Positions 22,933 through 30,869 of a stretch of DNA of 35,663 nucleotides are shown one piece after another. Source of the DNA: an uncultured Bacilli bacterium (GTDB lineage: Bacteria > Bacillota_I > Bacilli_A > RF39 > UBA660); contig CAKOYD010000009.1 in assembly GCA_934130545.1 (NCBI GenBank), positions 1 through 35,663 of the forward strand, written 5' to 3'. Position numbers and translations under genes: made by a program. Numbering within the stretch: the first letter of the stretch is position 1; each line of letters starts with the position of its first letter. The notes under the pieces are model-generated. The model ran no database searches, was not told where the DNA came from, and saw nothing but the letters and a program-made list of their open reading frames with translations.

Positions 22933-23019
22933 TGGTGCTTGCGGAGGGAATCGAACCCTCATGGTCGTAAAACCGCAGCATTTTGAGTGCTGTGCGTCTA
23001 CCAATTCCGCCACGCAAGC
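22933..23019 (-). tRNA. tRNA-Leu (anticodon CAA), element-borne
   Basis: A complete 87-base cloverleaf with encoded CCA: acceptor GCTTGCG/CGCAAGC, D arm TGGCGGAATTGGTAGACGC, anticodon stem CAGCA/TGCTG around CTCAAAA, variable arm, T arm GAGGGTTCGATTCCCTC. It has the same anticodon as the split tRNA nearby but different acceptor and stems. It lies 72 bases after the integrase stop on the same strand, inside the element boundary. Confidence 0.96.
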
Positions 23020-23091
23020 ATTAGCACCGAATTAATTATAACACACTTTTTTGAAATTCGTTCCTATAAATTGAAAAAATAAAGAAAAATG

Positions 23092-24300
23092 TTAATGATT
23101 TTTTTCATCACTAACATCTTCCTTGCATTTTATTACCATATTATTTAATAAATTTGATGCCTCAATATCATCACTATCTACTGAATGTGTATAAACATCT
23201 AAAGTAGTATAAATATTAGAATGACCCAACTTTTTACTTACTGTTGCTATTGGTACATTATGACTCAATAAATATGTAGCACAAGTATGCCTTAAATCAT
23301 GTAATCGTATATGCTTTAAATTATGCTTTTTTTGAAATAGAACCCATTGTCTGCTTAATCTTGAAGGATTATAGTAATTACCATATTCATCTTTAAAGAC
23401 AAATTCAGTATCCATCCAATCATTACTAAACATTTCTTTTTCTAGTTCTTGTTTTGCTTTTAACTTTTTTAATAAGTCGAAACAAATATCTGGTAAGGAG
23501 ATTGTTCTTTTACTTTTTTTAGTTTTAGGTGTATCTAAATAAACTCCTTTTTCTCGAATATTTAGAAGATTATTTTTTATGGTAATTGTCTTTTTTTCAA
23601 AATCGACATGTTCCCAAAATAATCCTAAACATTCACCACGTCGCATACCACCTAAAGTTAATAAATAAATTGCTGTTTTAAATGTTAAATTTTCATATTC
23701 TAAATGTTGAAATAACTTTTTTAATTCTTCCTCATCATAGAATTTCATTTCTTTTCTAGTAACTGTTGGTGGTTTAGTCAACTTTAAACATGGGTTAAAA
23801 TTGATAAAATCCCACTTGACTGCTGTATTTAACATTACACATAATAAACTATGTTGATGTCTTACAACTGCTTCAGAAAGCAAATTATGATTGCCATTAC
23901 TGTCTGGGTTTAATGATTTTGTTTTCCTTAAATCATTGTAAAACTTTTCCAACTCATATACAGTAATATCTGACAACTTATAATCTTTAAACCTTGGTAA
24001 TATGTGTGCATTTAAACAACTCTTATATCCATAAAGAGTAGATGGCTTAATATTAATTTCTGCATAATCTTTTAACCATAGTTTTGCATATTCTAGGAAA
24101 TTCATATTACTATCTGGTTTTATTTGAAAATGCTTTACTTCATATAATAACTCATCTCTACGGTCAATCGCTTGTTTTAAAGTACCCTCAAAAGTTTCAG
24201 TAATTCTATTTCTAGAACCATCTTGTTTTCTTCCTTTTTCGATACTAATACGATATTTTTTATTTGGTATTATCTCGGTTATGTTCTTTTCTTTCTTCAT
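23092..24300 (-). CDS. int: tyrosine-family site-specific integrase
   Basis: A 402-residue tyrosine recombinase. N-terminal arm-binding region (AP2-like, residues 10-60), SAM-like core-binding domain (about 65-160), catalytic domain (about 175-390) with GGMRRGECLGL (first Arg), KTKKSKRTISLP, LHDLRHTCATYLL (His-x-x-Arg), LGHSNIYTTLDVYTH (His and the Tyr nucleophile). It resembles Tn916/phage-type integrases of Gram-positives. It lies next to the split tRNA-Leu site, which it presumably uses. Confidence 0.96.
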   Translation of the reverse strand: MKKEKNITEIIPNKKYRISIEKGRKQDGSRNRITETFEGTLKQAIDRRDELLYEVKHFQIKPDSNMNFLEYAKLWLKDYAEINIKPSTLYGYKSCLNAHILPRFKDYKLSDITVYELEKFYNDLRKTKSLNPDSNGNHNLLSEAVVRHQHSLLCVMLNTAVKWDFINFNPCLKLTKPPTVTRKEMKFYDEEELKKLFQHLEYENLTFKTAIYLLTLGGMRRGECLGLFWEHVDFEKKTITIKNNLLNIREKGVYLDTPKTKKSKRTISLPDICFDLLKKLKAKQELEKEMFSNDWMDTEFVFKDEYGNYYNPSRLSRQWVLFQKKHNLKHIRLHDLRHTCATYLLSHNVPIATVSKKLGHSNIYTTLDVYTHSVDSDDIEASNLLNNMVIKCKEDVSDEKNH

Positions 24301-24355
24301 ATTTTACCACCACCTAATTATACTGTTACCACAAATAACAATAACTAACAACAAC

Positions 24356-24766
24356 CTAGACAAACTTAATTCTTTTATTACCATGATTATCACCATTTTC
24401 CTTTAACCATTTATCAATTTCAGACTTTTTAAAGAAATATTTATTTCCTCGTTTGACATATGGAAAACCATTAGTATGAATTGCTTGAGATAGTGCATAA
24501 GAAGTAAATAAAGGACTATACATTTCTAGTACTTGTTTTCTTGTTAAATATCCCTCATCATTATTATCACTTGCTTTTTGCTCTTGTTGTTTTGGTTGCG
24601 GTAATTCAAAATTGTATGCAGATAAATATAGATATGCTTGCATTAAGAAATTTACCATATTTTCATTTATCTTCTTTTGTTCTGCAAATTCTTTTTCGCT
24701 AACAGTATTTAGATATAATCCCATGTGGATGAAATATCCTGCCATTTCTTTAAACTTAATATTCAT
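24356..24766 (-). CDS. excisionase-like helix-turn-helix protein
   Basis: A 136-residue protein. The C-terminal half has a MerR/excisionase-type winged helix: YLTRKQVLEMYSPLFTSYAL, then NGFPYVKRGNKYFFKKSEIDKWL. The N-terminal 65 residues are helical and not recognised. ATG 24766 was chosen because GGAGGT lies upstream; a longer in-frame start overlaps the DnaB-like gene. It lies just upstream of int on the same strand, the usual place of xis. A regulator of integrase expression is the alternative. Confidence 0.75.
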   Translation of the reverse strand: MNIKFKEMAGYFIHMGLYLNTVSEKEFAEQKKINENMVNFLMQAYLYLSAYNFELPQPKQQEQKASDNNDEGYLTRKQVLEMYSPLFTSYALSQAIHTNGFPYVKRGNKYFFKKSEIDKWLKENGDNHGNKRIKFV

Positions 24767-24767
24767 A

Positions 24768-26648
24768 TTATAATACCTCCAATTTTTGTATATTTTTTTC
24801 TTGTCTTTCATAAATCACATTATTGCTCTGAATAACATTTTTTCCTTTTACTCCAAATGTATAATATTTTGGATCAACTTTGATATTAGAAGATAGTTCT
24901 TTTTGTGCTTCATCTCTTAATTTTAGTACTTGCATAAACACCTCGTTGTTTTCTTTTAATTCAGTATCAGTAAATATAGATAATACCAAACTTGAAGATC
25001 TTTCTATTTCGTTTCCCTCTGCAATACTTGTAAGAGAGTACCTTTTATCTTTTAATGCTTGTTTATAACCTTCACGAGAACTTTGGCAAACACATAATGT
25101 TGCAATCTCCTTTTTTGTGTTTAAGAAATTTAAACTCTTTTTTCTGAAATAACTCATCCAATCATTTACTACTGCATAAGCATTTGTATTTGATTTTGAA
25201 CTAAACTTAAATAGATTTAAGTGATCCACAATCAATAAGTCTATTCCTTTACCAGTAGTTCTAATAAATTGTTCTTCAGCAATTGATAATATAGTATCAA
25301 GACACTTATACGTATATTGAGGAATGTCATTTCCGTCAACAATTATTAAATGTGATTTTAAGTTAGATTTAAAATCTTCATATACCATATCAAAGATTTT
25401 ATAATCATCTTCGGATAGTCTATTAACTTTCAAATCACTATGAGATAACTTTTTGTCATTATTATACGAATGCCTTGATAAGAAATTATAATACATATCT
25501 TCTTTAGAAATTTCCAATGATAGATATAAAACATTATTTCCTGATTTTATGTTGTTATAAGCAACATTAGTAGAAAACATTGTTTTAAAATCTCCAGTAT
25601 ATGCTACGACTGTTGCAACTTTACCTTTTTGTAAGAACACATTTTCTTCGTCTAACTCATCTATACCAGTAGAAAGTAATACCTTTTCATTTTTTTCTAA
25701 TAGTTTTGATTTTAAAATATTAAAGTTATCTGGAATAGTTGTTTCTATTTTTCTAGTATATTTTAAATTAATATTTTTTGCTTCACGACATAAGTCATTC
25801 AATTTTAATTTGTATTTTGAAGCATTAAATAATAATTCGTTAATAACTCTTTTCTTGGTTTCCTCATATCTTTCATCAAGTTCAATTTGTAAATTATTTT
25901 TACTCATAACATATTCATCAAAGAATTCTTTTGAATAAGGTAATTTAATATACTCACATATCTCCTGAATATTTGGAATTGTTTTATATCGATTATTGTA
26001 AGATAGAATTCCTCTAATTATTTTTCCTTTAAGATAGTTATCTTGCTTTATAATATTTTTATTAATTAAATTAAATAATTCATCTTTCATATTATAATGC
26101 AATAATGATAGGAGTACTTTACACTCTTTTGAACCATTTTCATACATTAATGCTCTTAAAGTTGATTTCGTACTACTAAATGCTGTTTTAACAGTAAGTG
26201 GTTTAAGCAATTTACGGTAAGCTTCATTTAATTCTGGATAACCATTAATTTCTTCTTTTAGTTCTTCTTGTTCCTTTAAAAGATTAATTTGCTTAGTATA
26301 TGTTTGAACTAATTTTTTAATTTTCTCATCATCTGTTACGTTTTCTCCAATAGCATTAGTTATAACATTAGAATTAAATTGATATTCTTCAATTAAATTG
26401 CCATAAGAATCAACCTCATATAATTTTCCTGCGTAGTTATTTTCTTTAGCAATGTAATAAACTTGTTCAGGTTTACTTGCACCAATATTTTCTACGATAT
26501 TGTTTTTGCGTGCTTTTTTCTTTTGCTCAAGTTTCTCAAAGTAATCAAGTGATTTGTCTTCATATAGCCCCCTGCTAGTGTCCTTAATTGAAATATTACT
26601 ATTTAATATTTCCTCAAATGACATATTTTTGTTTATATTTTCTTTCAT
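24768..26648 (-). CDS. DnaB-like RecA-fold ATPase/helicase
   Basis: 626 residues. The N-terminal half (about 1-320) contains a helical DnaB-N-like region, and the C-terminal half (about 320-560) is a RecA-fold ATPase: STGIDELDEE, VAYTGDFKTMFSTN (Walker A variant with the Lys-Thr at about residues 355-356), VLYLSLEISKEDM (typical DnaB LSLEM-like motif) and IDLLIVDHLNLF (Walker B). It probably unwinds DNA at the element's origin. Start ATG 26648 has AAAGGA before it; in-frame upstream ATGs have no ribosome site. It lies downstream of the Rep gene and its repeats. Confidence 0.82.
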   Translation of the reverse strand: MKENINKNMSFEEILNSNISIKDTSRGLYEDKSLDYFEKLEQKKKARKNNIVENIGASKPEQVYYIAKENNYAGKLYEVDSYGNLIEEYQFNSNVITNAIGENVTDDEKIKKLVQTYTKQINLLKEQEELKEEINGYPELNEAYRKLLKPLTVKTAFSSTKSTLRALMYENGSKECKVLLSLLHYNMKDELFNLINKNIIKQDNYLKGKIIRGILSYNNRYKTIPNIQEICEYIKLPYSKEFFDEYVMSKNNLQIELDERYEETKKRVINELLFNASKYKLKLNDLCREAKNINLKYTRKIETTIPDNFNILKSKLLEKNEKVLLSTGIDELDEENVFLQKGKVATVVAYTGDFKTMFSTNVAYNNIKSGNNVLYLSLEISKEDMYYNFLSRHSYNNDKKLSHSDLKVNRLSEDDYKIFDMVYEDFKSNLKSHLIIVDGNDIPQYTYKCLDTILSIAEEQFIRTTGKGIDLLIVDHLNLFKFSSKSNTNAYAVVNDWMSYFRKKSLNFLNTKKEIATLCVCQSSREGYKQALKDKRYSLTSIAEGNEIERSSSLVLSIFTDTELKENNEVFMQVLKLRDEAQKELSSNIKVDPKYYTFGVKGKNVIQSNNVIYERQEKNIQKLEVL

Positions 26649-26769
26649 TTTCTCATTTCCTTTCATATTTGCCGGGGGATTAAGACTTTTCATTTACTTA
26701 AAGTATTATATATTGAATAATTAAGTAGTTCTTAATCCCTTTATTTACCGACATTTTTATTTACTAATT

Positions 26770-26831
26770 AAACTGCAATTGTTATATTTCAAACTCCAGT
26801 TGTTAATTTTTGAACTTTACTTGTTAAATTC
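26770..26831. repeat. iteron-like direct repeats, possible origin
   Basis: Three tandem copies of about 20-22 bases: 26770-26790, 26791-26812 and 26813-26831, sharing AACT....TTGTTA.ATTT. The last covers the Rep stop codon. Nearby, GGGATTAAGA (26675-26684) and TCTTAATCCC (26731-26740) form an inverted repeat. Iterons beside a Rep gene are where initiators usually bind. Confidence 0.58.
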
Positions 26832-27839
26832 AATGTACCATTTAACATTTCTGAAATTATATCTTTCCATGTATGGTGTGAACTGAATCTCATAATTACA
26901 ATTGAAGTTTTTAATTTTTTGTTCAACTTTTAATTGATTTAATATTTCGTTAATTCTATTAATTGTGCTTACCCAATATCTTCTGGTATTTTCACCGTTG
27001 TAATAGTATAGAGAACAACAATATTTTATAATTCCGTATTCCTCGGAAATAATCCACTTATTAGTATTCTTCATAACAGAATTTAATTGTAAGGTCATTT
27101 GCATAGTCTTTTTTCTTTGATTAATATAAATTAATTTACAAATATAAAGTGCTATTTGATAATACATTATTTCATTGAAATTAATAGTGAAATAACAGTC
27201 TGGAACTAACGTTGAATATCTTTTTGACTCAATTAAAGTTTTTCCAAATTTACCAAGAGAGTATTTGATAATTTTATCTCTATTCGGAAAATTCTCAACA
27301 TCATTTATAATCAATAATGGATGTTCTCCTTTTCTATATGTGATTTTTTTGTTCTTTCGTGAATTAAGTAAATCATATTTAATAGTCTTTTTTGCTAATC
27401 CTACTAACGCATGATTAAATGCATTAAATGTTTTATCATCAAGCAAAGTTGATTTACCAACTCTTTTATTTCTCATAAGTTGAAGTTCTTTATAACTAAT
27501 TTCTTGCTCTTCACTTTGGTTTTCTATACATTTACTTAATAACAATGAATAAATAATTATTTCATGTGCTGTTAAGTCAAATGAGTTATCATATTCTTCA
27601 ATTATTGTTTCTTTTGATACTTTAGTAATTGTACGACTATAAAATTGACAAACATTGTCATGTTTATATCTTTCTATTAAATGTGGTCTATCAGAAACTA
27701 AACTAACCATAGTACCTTTTTTACTATTTGTTGCTTGAGTGTTATTGTCCTCCTTTCTTTCTTCATAAGTCATCAAAAATAATTTTGATAGTAATTCATC
27801 ATAGCAACTATGATAATTAAAATTTAGGTTTTTTTTCAT
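26817..27839 (-). CDS. plasmid-type replication initiator protein
   Basis: 340 residues, soluble and basic. The stretch SFDLTAHEIIIYSLLLSKC followed by EISYKELQLMRNKRVGKSTL looks like the first winged helix of Rep_3-type initiators. A second winged helix may be at ISEEYGIIKYCCSLYYYNGE. AAGGAAAGATGATTT precedes the ATG. Iteron-like repeats follow and the DnaB-like gene is next in the direction of transcription. This arrangement supports an initiator; the family call rests on pattern and context. Confidence 0.65.
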   Translation of the reverse strand: MKKNLNFNYHSCYDELLSKLFLMTYEERKEDNNTQATNSKKGTMVSLVSDRPHLIERYKHDNVCQFYSRTITKVSKETIIEEYDNSFDLTAHEIIIYSLLLSKCIENQSEEQEISYKELQLMRNKRVGKSTLLDDKTFNAFNHALVGLAKKTIKYDLLNSRKNKKITYRKGEHPLLIINDVENFPNRDKIIKYSLGKFGKTLIESKRYSTLVPDCYFTINFNEIMYYQIALYICKLIYINQRKKTMQMTLQLNSVMKNTNKWIISEEYGIIKYCCSLYYYNGENTRRYWVSTINRINEILNQLKVEQKIKNFNCNYEIQFTPYMERYNFRNVKWYIEFNK

Positions 27840-27937
27840 AAATCATCTTTCCTTTCTCTAAACCTATACAAAGGCATTTTTATTTCCTTTGCTATTTTTA
27901 ATTAGGAAATTCGCAGAAATTTCTCTGGAAAAGATAA

Positions 27938-27960
27938 AAACCCTTATAAAATAAGGGTTT
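27938..27960. terminator. perfect 10-bp hairpin upstream of rep
   Basis: AAACCCTTAT-AAA-ATAAGGGTTT. On the minus strand it is followed by TTATC, so it could weakly terminate transcripts coming from the resolvase side, or act in the rep leader. The remaining sequence 27840-28016 holds nothing else I can name. Confidence 0.55.
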
Positions 27961-28016
27961 GCGAGGGTATGAAAATTTATATTTCCTATTCATTTTTATA
28001 AAACGATAGGGTAAAT

Positions 28017-28045
28017 TTGCACCATACATTTTTAGGTGATATAAT
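28017..28045 (+). promoter_or_regulatory. promoter of the HTH gene
   Basis: TTGCAC (28017-28022), a 17-base spacer and TGATATAAT (extended -10, TATAAT at 28040-28045). Its position excludes the longer upstream start of the next gene. Confidence 0.72.
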
Positions 28046-28064
28046 GGTTTTAAGAGGAGTTATT

Positions 28065-28538
28065 ATGCAACATAAAATAATTAAATTAGATGATAAAGAG
28101 AAAAAGCAATTAACTAATATGATGGAATATCAAGGGAATAGTTTGTCTTTAAGAAATAAAGCAAAGGTTATATTAATGAGAGCAAGAAGAGCTAGTATTC
28201 CTGAAGTAATGAAAGAAACTAAATTAAGTAAAAGAACAATTATAAATTATGAAAATAAATATTTAGAAGATAAACGTTTCTTTATAAGAAATAATTATAA
28301 AAAGTCCGACCTTATAAACCATAAGGATGTAATTATACAAGAATTTAGAGAAAGACCATCCAAATCATATAAGGAAGCAACATCAAGAATAAAAGAGTTA
28401 TTTGGAATTGAAAGGAGTGTAACTCAGGTAAGAGTATTTTTGAATAAACATAATGTTTATACAGTTAGAAGTGAAAAGATGCTTTTCATTCAAAGACAAA
28501 GAATTATTAATACATTAAAAAAGAACAAAGATTATTAA
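28065..28538 (+). CDS. HTH protein resembling the N-terminus of IS630-type transposases
   Basis: 157 residues, basic. LSLRNKAKVILMRARRASIPEVMKETKLSKRTIINYENKYLED is a helix-turn-helix like that of IS630/Tc1-type transposases, and a second winged helix follows (KSYKEATSRIKELFGIERSVTQVRVFLNKHNV). No DDE catalytic domain follows: the protein ends at 28538. AGAGGAG precedes ATG 28065, behind a good promoter. It is either a truncated transposase or a domesticated DNA-binding regulator. Its last four bases overlap the convergent resolvase gene. Confidence 0.75.
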   Translation: MQHKIIKLDDKEKKQLTNMMEYQGNSLSLRNKAKVILMRARRASIPEVMKETKLSKRTIINYENKYLEDKRFFIRNNYKKSDLINHKDVIIQEFRERPSKSYKEATSRIKELFGIERSVTQVRVFLNKHNVYTVRSEKMLFIQRQRIINTLKKNKDY

Positions 28539-29158
28539 ACATCTTTGCTCTCATAAATTTTAATATTATTATAACAAGTGTTTCTGCATTTACCCCATAG
28601 TCGTGCCATTTCACATAAATTAATTTGTTTTGCTTTATATTGTGAATAATATTTAATAAACATTGGATCATTTTCTAATGTTTTTTTAGTAATTGCTTTT
28701 CTACCTAACTTAACATTTTTTTCTTTTGCATTTCTTAATCCTAATTTAATTTGAAATGTTTTCATTTTAATATCAAAAGAGGCAAATACTGATAATACTT
28801 GAAGCATAGTACTTGTCATAATATCTAACTCACTATTTCTACAATCACAAATTAAAGTTCCAATTTCTAAACATAAATTATTGTTTTCTATAAACTCTAA
28901 TATTTCATAAAAAGTTTTAGGATTACGTGCAATTCTAGTAATATCAGTAGCTATAATTTTTGAAATACCGGGTTTTACAATTTTAAATAGTTTATCAAGT
29001 TCAACTCTTTTATCTAAATCTGCTTTACCAGTAATATATTCTATAAATATATTTTCCTTTGGAACTCCTTTCTTAACTAATTCTGTGATTTCATACTCAA
29101 CATCTTGTTTGCTGGTACTACATCTAGCAATACCATAAATCTCATTTTTTTCATTCAT
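28535..29158 (-). CDS. serine recombinase (resolvase/invertase)
   Basis: 207 residues. The catalytic Ser is in YGIARCSTSKQD (Ser14), with supporting Arg residues in TDITRIARNPKTFYE, and helix E follows (MTSTMLQVLSVFASFDIKMK...). The C-terminus has a short HTH (INLCEMARLWGKCRNTCYNN). Size and layout are those of small resolvases that resolve plasmid multimers. AAAGGA lies before the ATG. Candidate sites are the repeats at 29186-29301 just upstream. Confidence 0.92.
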   Translation of the reverse strand: MNEKNEIYGIARCSTSKQDVEYEITELVKKGVPKENIFIEYITGKADLDKRVELDKLFKIVKPGISKIIATDITRIARNPKTFYEILEFIENNNLCLEIGTLICDCRNSELDIMTSTMLQVLSVFASFDIKMKTFQIKLGLRNAKEKNVKLGRKAITKKTLENDPMFIKYYSQYKAKQINLCEMARLWGKCRNTCYNNIKIYESKDV

Positions 29159-29185
29159 AAATATGTGTCCTTTCTAAATAGGTAA

Positions 29186-29301
29186 TGCCCAATTAATCAT
29201 TACCAAACATTTATTGAACAATATTAGTGGTATTTACTATAAAATTACAAGTTAATTTATATAAATATCACTGCCCAATAAAACAAATGATTTATTGAAC
29301 A
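29186..29301. repeat. imperfect direct repeats, candidate res site
   Basis: TGCCCAAT at 29186-29193 and 29272-29279, each followed by ATTTATTGAACA (29209-29220 and 29290-29301). They lie in the 338-base gap upstream of the resolvase, where res sites usually are. I see no gene in 29159-29497; its other end holds only the terminator at 29460. Confidence 0.5.
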
Positions 29302-29459
29302 CCCCTTACGAAATTGAATGTTAGACCATATTTTTATAAACTACAACCCCTTATCAAAAAATACATTACCTAATAACCCAAAATGAGACCGTGTAACACT
29401 TCGAAAGTCCAAAAGACAATAGAATATACACCTTTAAACAAAATAAACCCATATAAAAA

Positions 29460-29483
29460 GATTAAGACCAAATAATCTTAATC
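29460..29483 (-). terminator. terminator of the element's minus-strand operon
   Basis: GATTAAGA (29460-29467) and TCTTAATC (29476-29483) form a perfect stem. On the minus strand CTTTTTATA follows. It ends the PD-(D/E)XK-to-lipoprotein operon. Confidence 0.78.
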
Positions 29484-29497
29484 ATTTTAATAATTTA

Positions 29498-29863
29498 TTA
29501 ATCTTTAGCTACTGTACCAGTGTAATGAAATTTCATTCCATAAATATATATAGAACTTCTACTTAAATCATTCATATTATAATATAATTCGGTTTCTTCA
29601 CAATCATTTCCATATGAATTACATAGCGTTACTAATCCAACTCCAGAATCACTAGCATTTGGTTCAAATTTACATACATTTCCAGTTGCCTTACCATCTT
29701 TACCAACTAGACATCTATCTTCTAGTAATTGTAATACATATCCATCTGTTGTTTTCCATGATGTATATTTATACAAATCATATTTATTTGTTTCATCATC
29801 ACTGCATCCAGTAAGCATAATCATAAACAACGAAATAGTAAATAAACAAATTATTTTTTTCAT
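29498..29863 (-). CDS. small element-encoded lipoprotein
   Basis: 121 residues: a signal with lipobox LTGC (Cys at about residue 20), then an exported domain of about 100 residues with four more Cys (DRCLVG, GNVCKF, VTLCNSYGNDCEE) that may form disulfides. AAAGGAGAA lies before the ATG. It is the last gene of the operon starting at 32090. No named family recognised. Element lipoproteins sometimes act in surface exclusion or phage exclusion; that is a guess from location. Confidence 0.8.
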   Translation of the reverse strand: MKKIICLFTISLFMIMLTGCSDDETNKYDLYKYTSWKTTDGYVLQLLEDRCLVGKDGKATGNVCKFEPNASDSGVGLVTLCNSYGNDCEETELYYNMNDLSRSSIYIYGMKFHYTGTVAKD

Positions 29864-29910
29864 AAATTCTCCTTTCTTTTCTGATTTTGTGCAATTGTTT
29901 AACTTATTAC

Positions 29911-30357
29911 TTATTTTACAACCTCCATTTCTTTAATAAAATATAATGGATATTCATAATTTGGATTACCATCTATGCTTATCATTAGATTTCCTAATTG
30001 ATAGTCAATAATAGTACCAATTATAAACTCATTATTTTTATTTATAATTTTACAAACTTTATTAATATAAGAATTATCAAACTCTTTGTTATAGTAGTTT
30101 TTAAATTCTTCGATACTTTTTATTTTATTAATTGGTATTTCTTGCCTGTAAGGTGTTTCACGCATACATTTTGTTTCTTCCATACCATCATTAAATACAT
30201 CTACATATAAAACATTATTTTTATAATTTAATAATTTACCACGAAATGTAGAGTAATATTTGTCATCAACATATAAATTATAAATAATATATTTATCAAT
30301 TAAATTATTAATATTCTCAAAGTCAGTTTTTATTTCAAAAAATTTATTATTCATCAT
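29911..30357 (-). CDS. hypothetical protein, possible tandem small beta-barrels
   Basis: 148 residues, soluble, rich in Asn, Tyr and Ile. Two similar stretches (YIIYNLYVDDKYYSTFRGKL and VCKIINKNNEFIIGTIIDYQ) each look like the start of a small SH3/Sm-like beta barrel. This is a pattern impression only. It overlaps the end of the DnaA-like gene by 11 bases, so translation is probably coupled. I recognise no family and assign no function. Confidence 0.68.
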   Translation of the reverse strand: MMNNKFFEIKTDFENINNLIDKYIIYNLYVDDKYYSTFRGKLLNYKNNVLYVDVFNDGMEETKCMRETPYRQEIPINKIKSIEEFKNYYNKEFDNSYINKVCKIINKNNEFIIGTIIDYQLGNLMISIDGNPNYEYPLYFIKEMEVVK

Positions 30358-30850
30358 TATCTTCTAACCAATTATAATCAAATAAATCTTTCTTTTTAGG
30401 TTTATTATTATTTTGTTCTATATTTACTGACATTCCCCAATTAATAACTTCTTTTAAATTATTACTAATATTTAATTCATCTAACATTTTATTGCTTCCT
30501 AAAACTATTTGTTTTTTATTTGATTGAAATGTTTTAATTATTTCTATTAATTTAGATTCTTCCTCACTAGATAAGTGTTCTAGTTCATCTATAAGCAATA
30601 CATCTATATTACTTGTTAATTTATTGATTTCTGTTGCATTTACATATAAAACTTTATAATTAAATAATTCTATTACATAATTTGCTATTGCATTCATTAA
30701 ATGAGTTCTTTCTTTCTCATTGCCACTAATAAATAATGGTAAGTATTTTTTGCCGGGTTGTTCTGCTACTGCAAGTGAGAGAGTATAGGCTAATTTATTA
30801 CCTTTATTAGTATCAAAGTTAATAAACTTATATTCCTTGTTTAAGTCCAT
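30347..30850 (-). CDS. degenerate DnaA-like AAA+ protein (domain III only)
   Basis: 167 residues, aligned by eye with DnaA domain III: YKFINFDTNKGNKLAYTLSL, AVAEQPGKKYLPLFISG, THLMNAIANYVI, VLYVNATEINKL, IDVLLIDELEHL (Walker B, Asp88), QIVLGSNK (sensor I) and INWGMSVNI. The Walker A loop reads SGNEKERTH where DnaA has GGVGLGKTH: the Gly residues and the Lys are lost. The Arg finger region SRFEWGL is VINWGM. Domains I, II and the DNA-binding domain IV are absent. So it probably does not hydrolyse ATP and may bind host DnaA or the element's DnaB. ATG 30850 has GGAGG upstream. Confidence 0.78.
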   Translation of the reverse strand: MDLNKEYKFINFDTNKGNKLAYTLSLAVAEQPGKKYLPLFISGNEKERTHLMNAIANYVIELFNYKVLYVNATEINKLTSNIDVLLIDELEHLSSEEESKLIEIIKTFQSNKKQIVLGSNKMLDELNISNNLKEVINWGMSVNIEQNNNKPKKKDLFDYNWLEDNDE

Positions 30851-30869
30851 TTTTACCTCCATTTCTTTT

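Noticed and set aside
28017..28064. Longer start for the HTH gene
   Set aside because: The codons overlap a good promoter and AGAGGAG precedes ATG 28065.
28065..28538. Complete insertion sequence
   Set aside because: No DDE catalytic domain, no terminal inverted repeats and no target duplication are visible.
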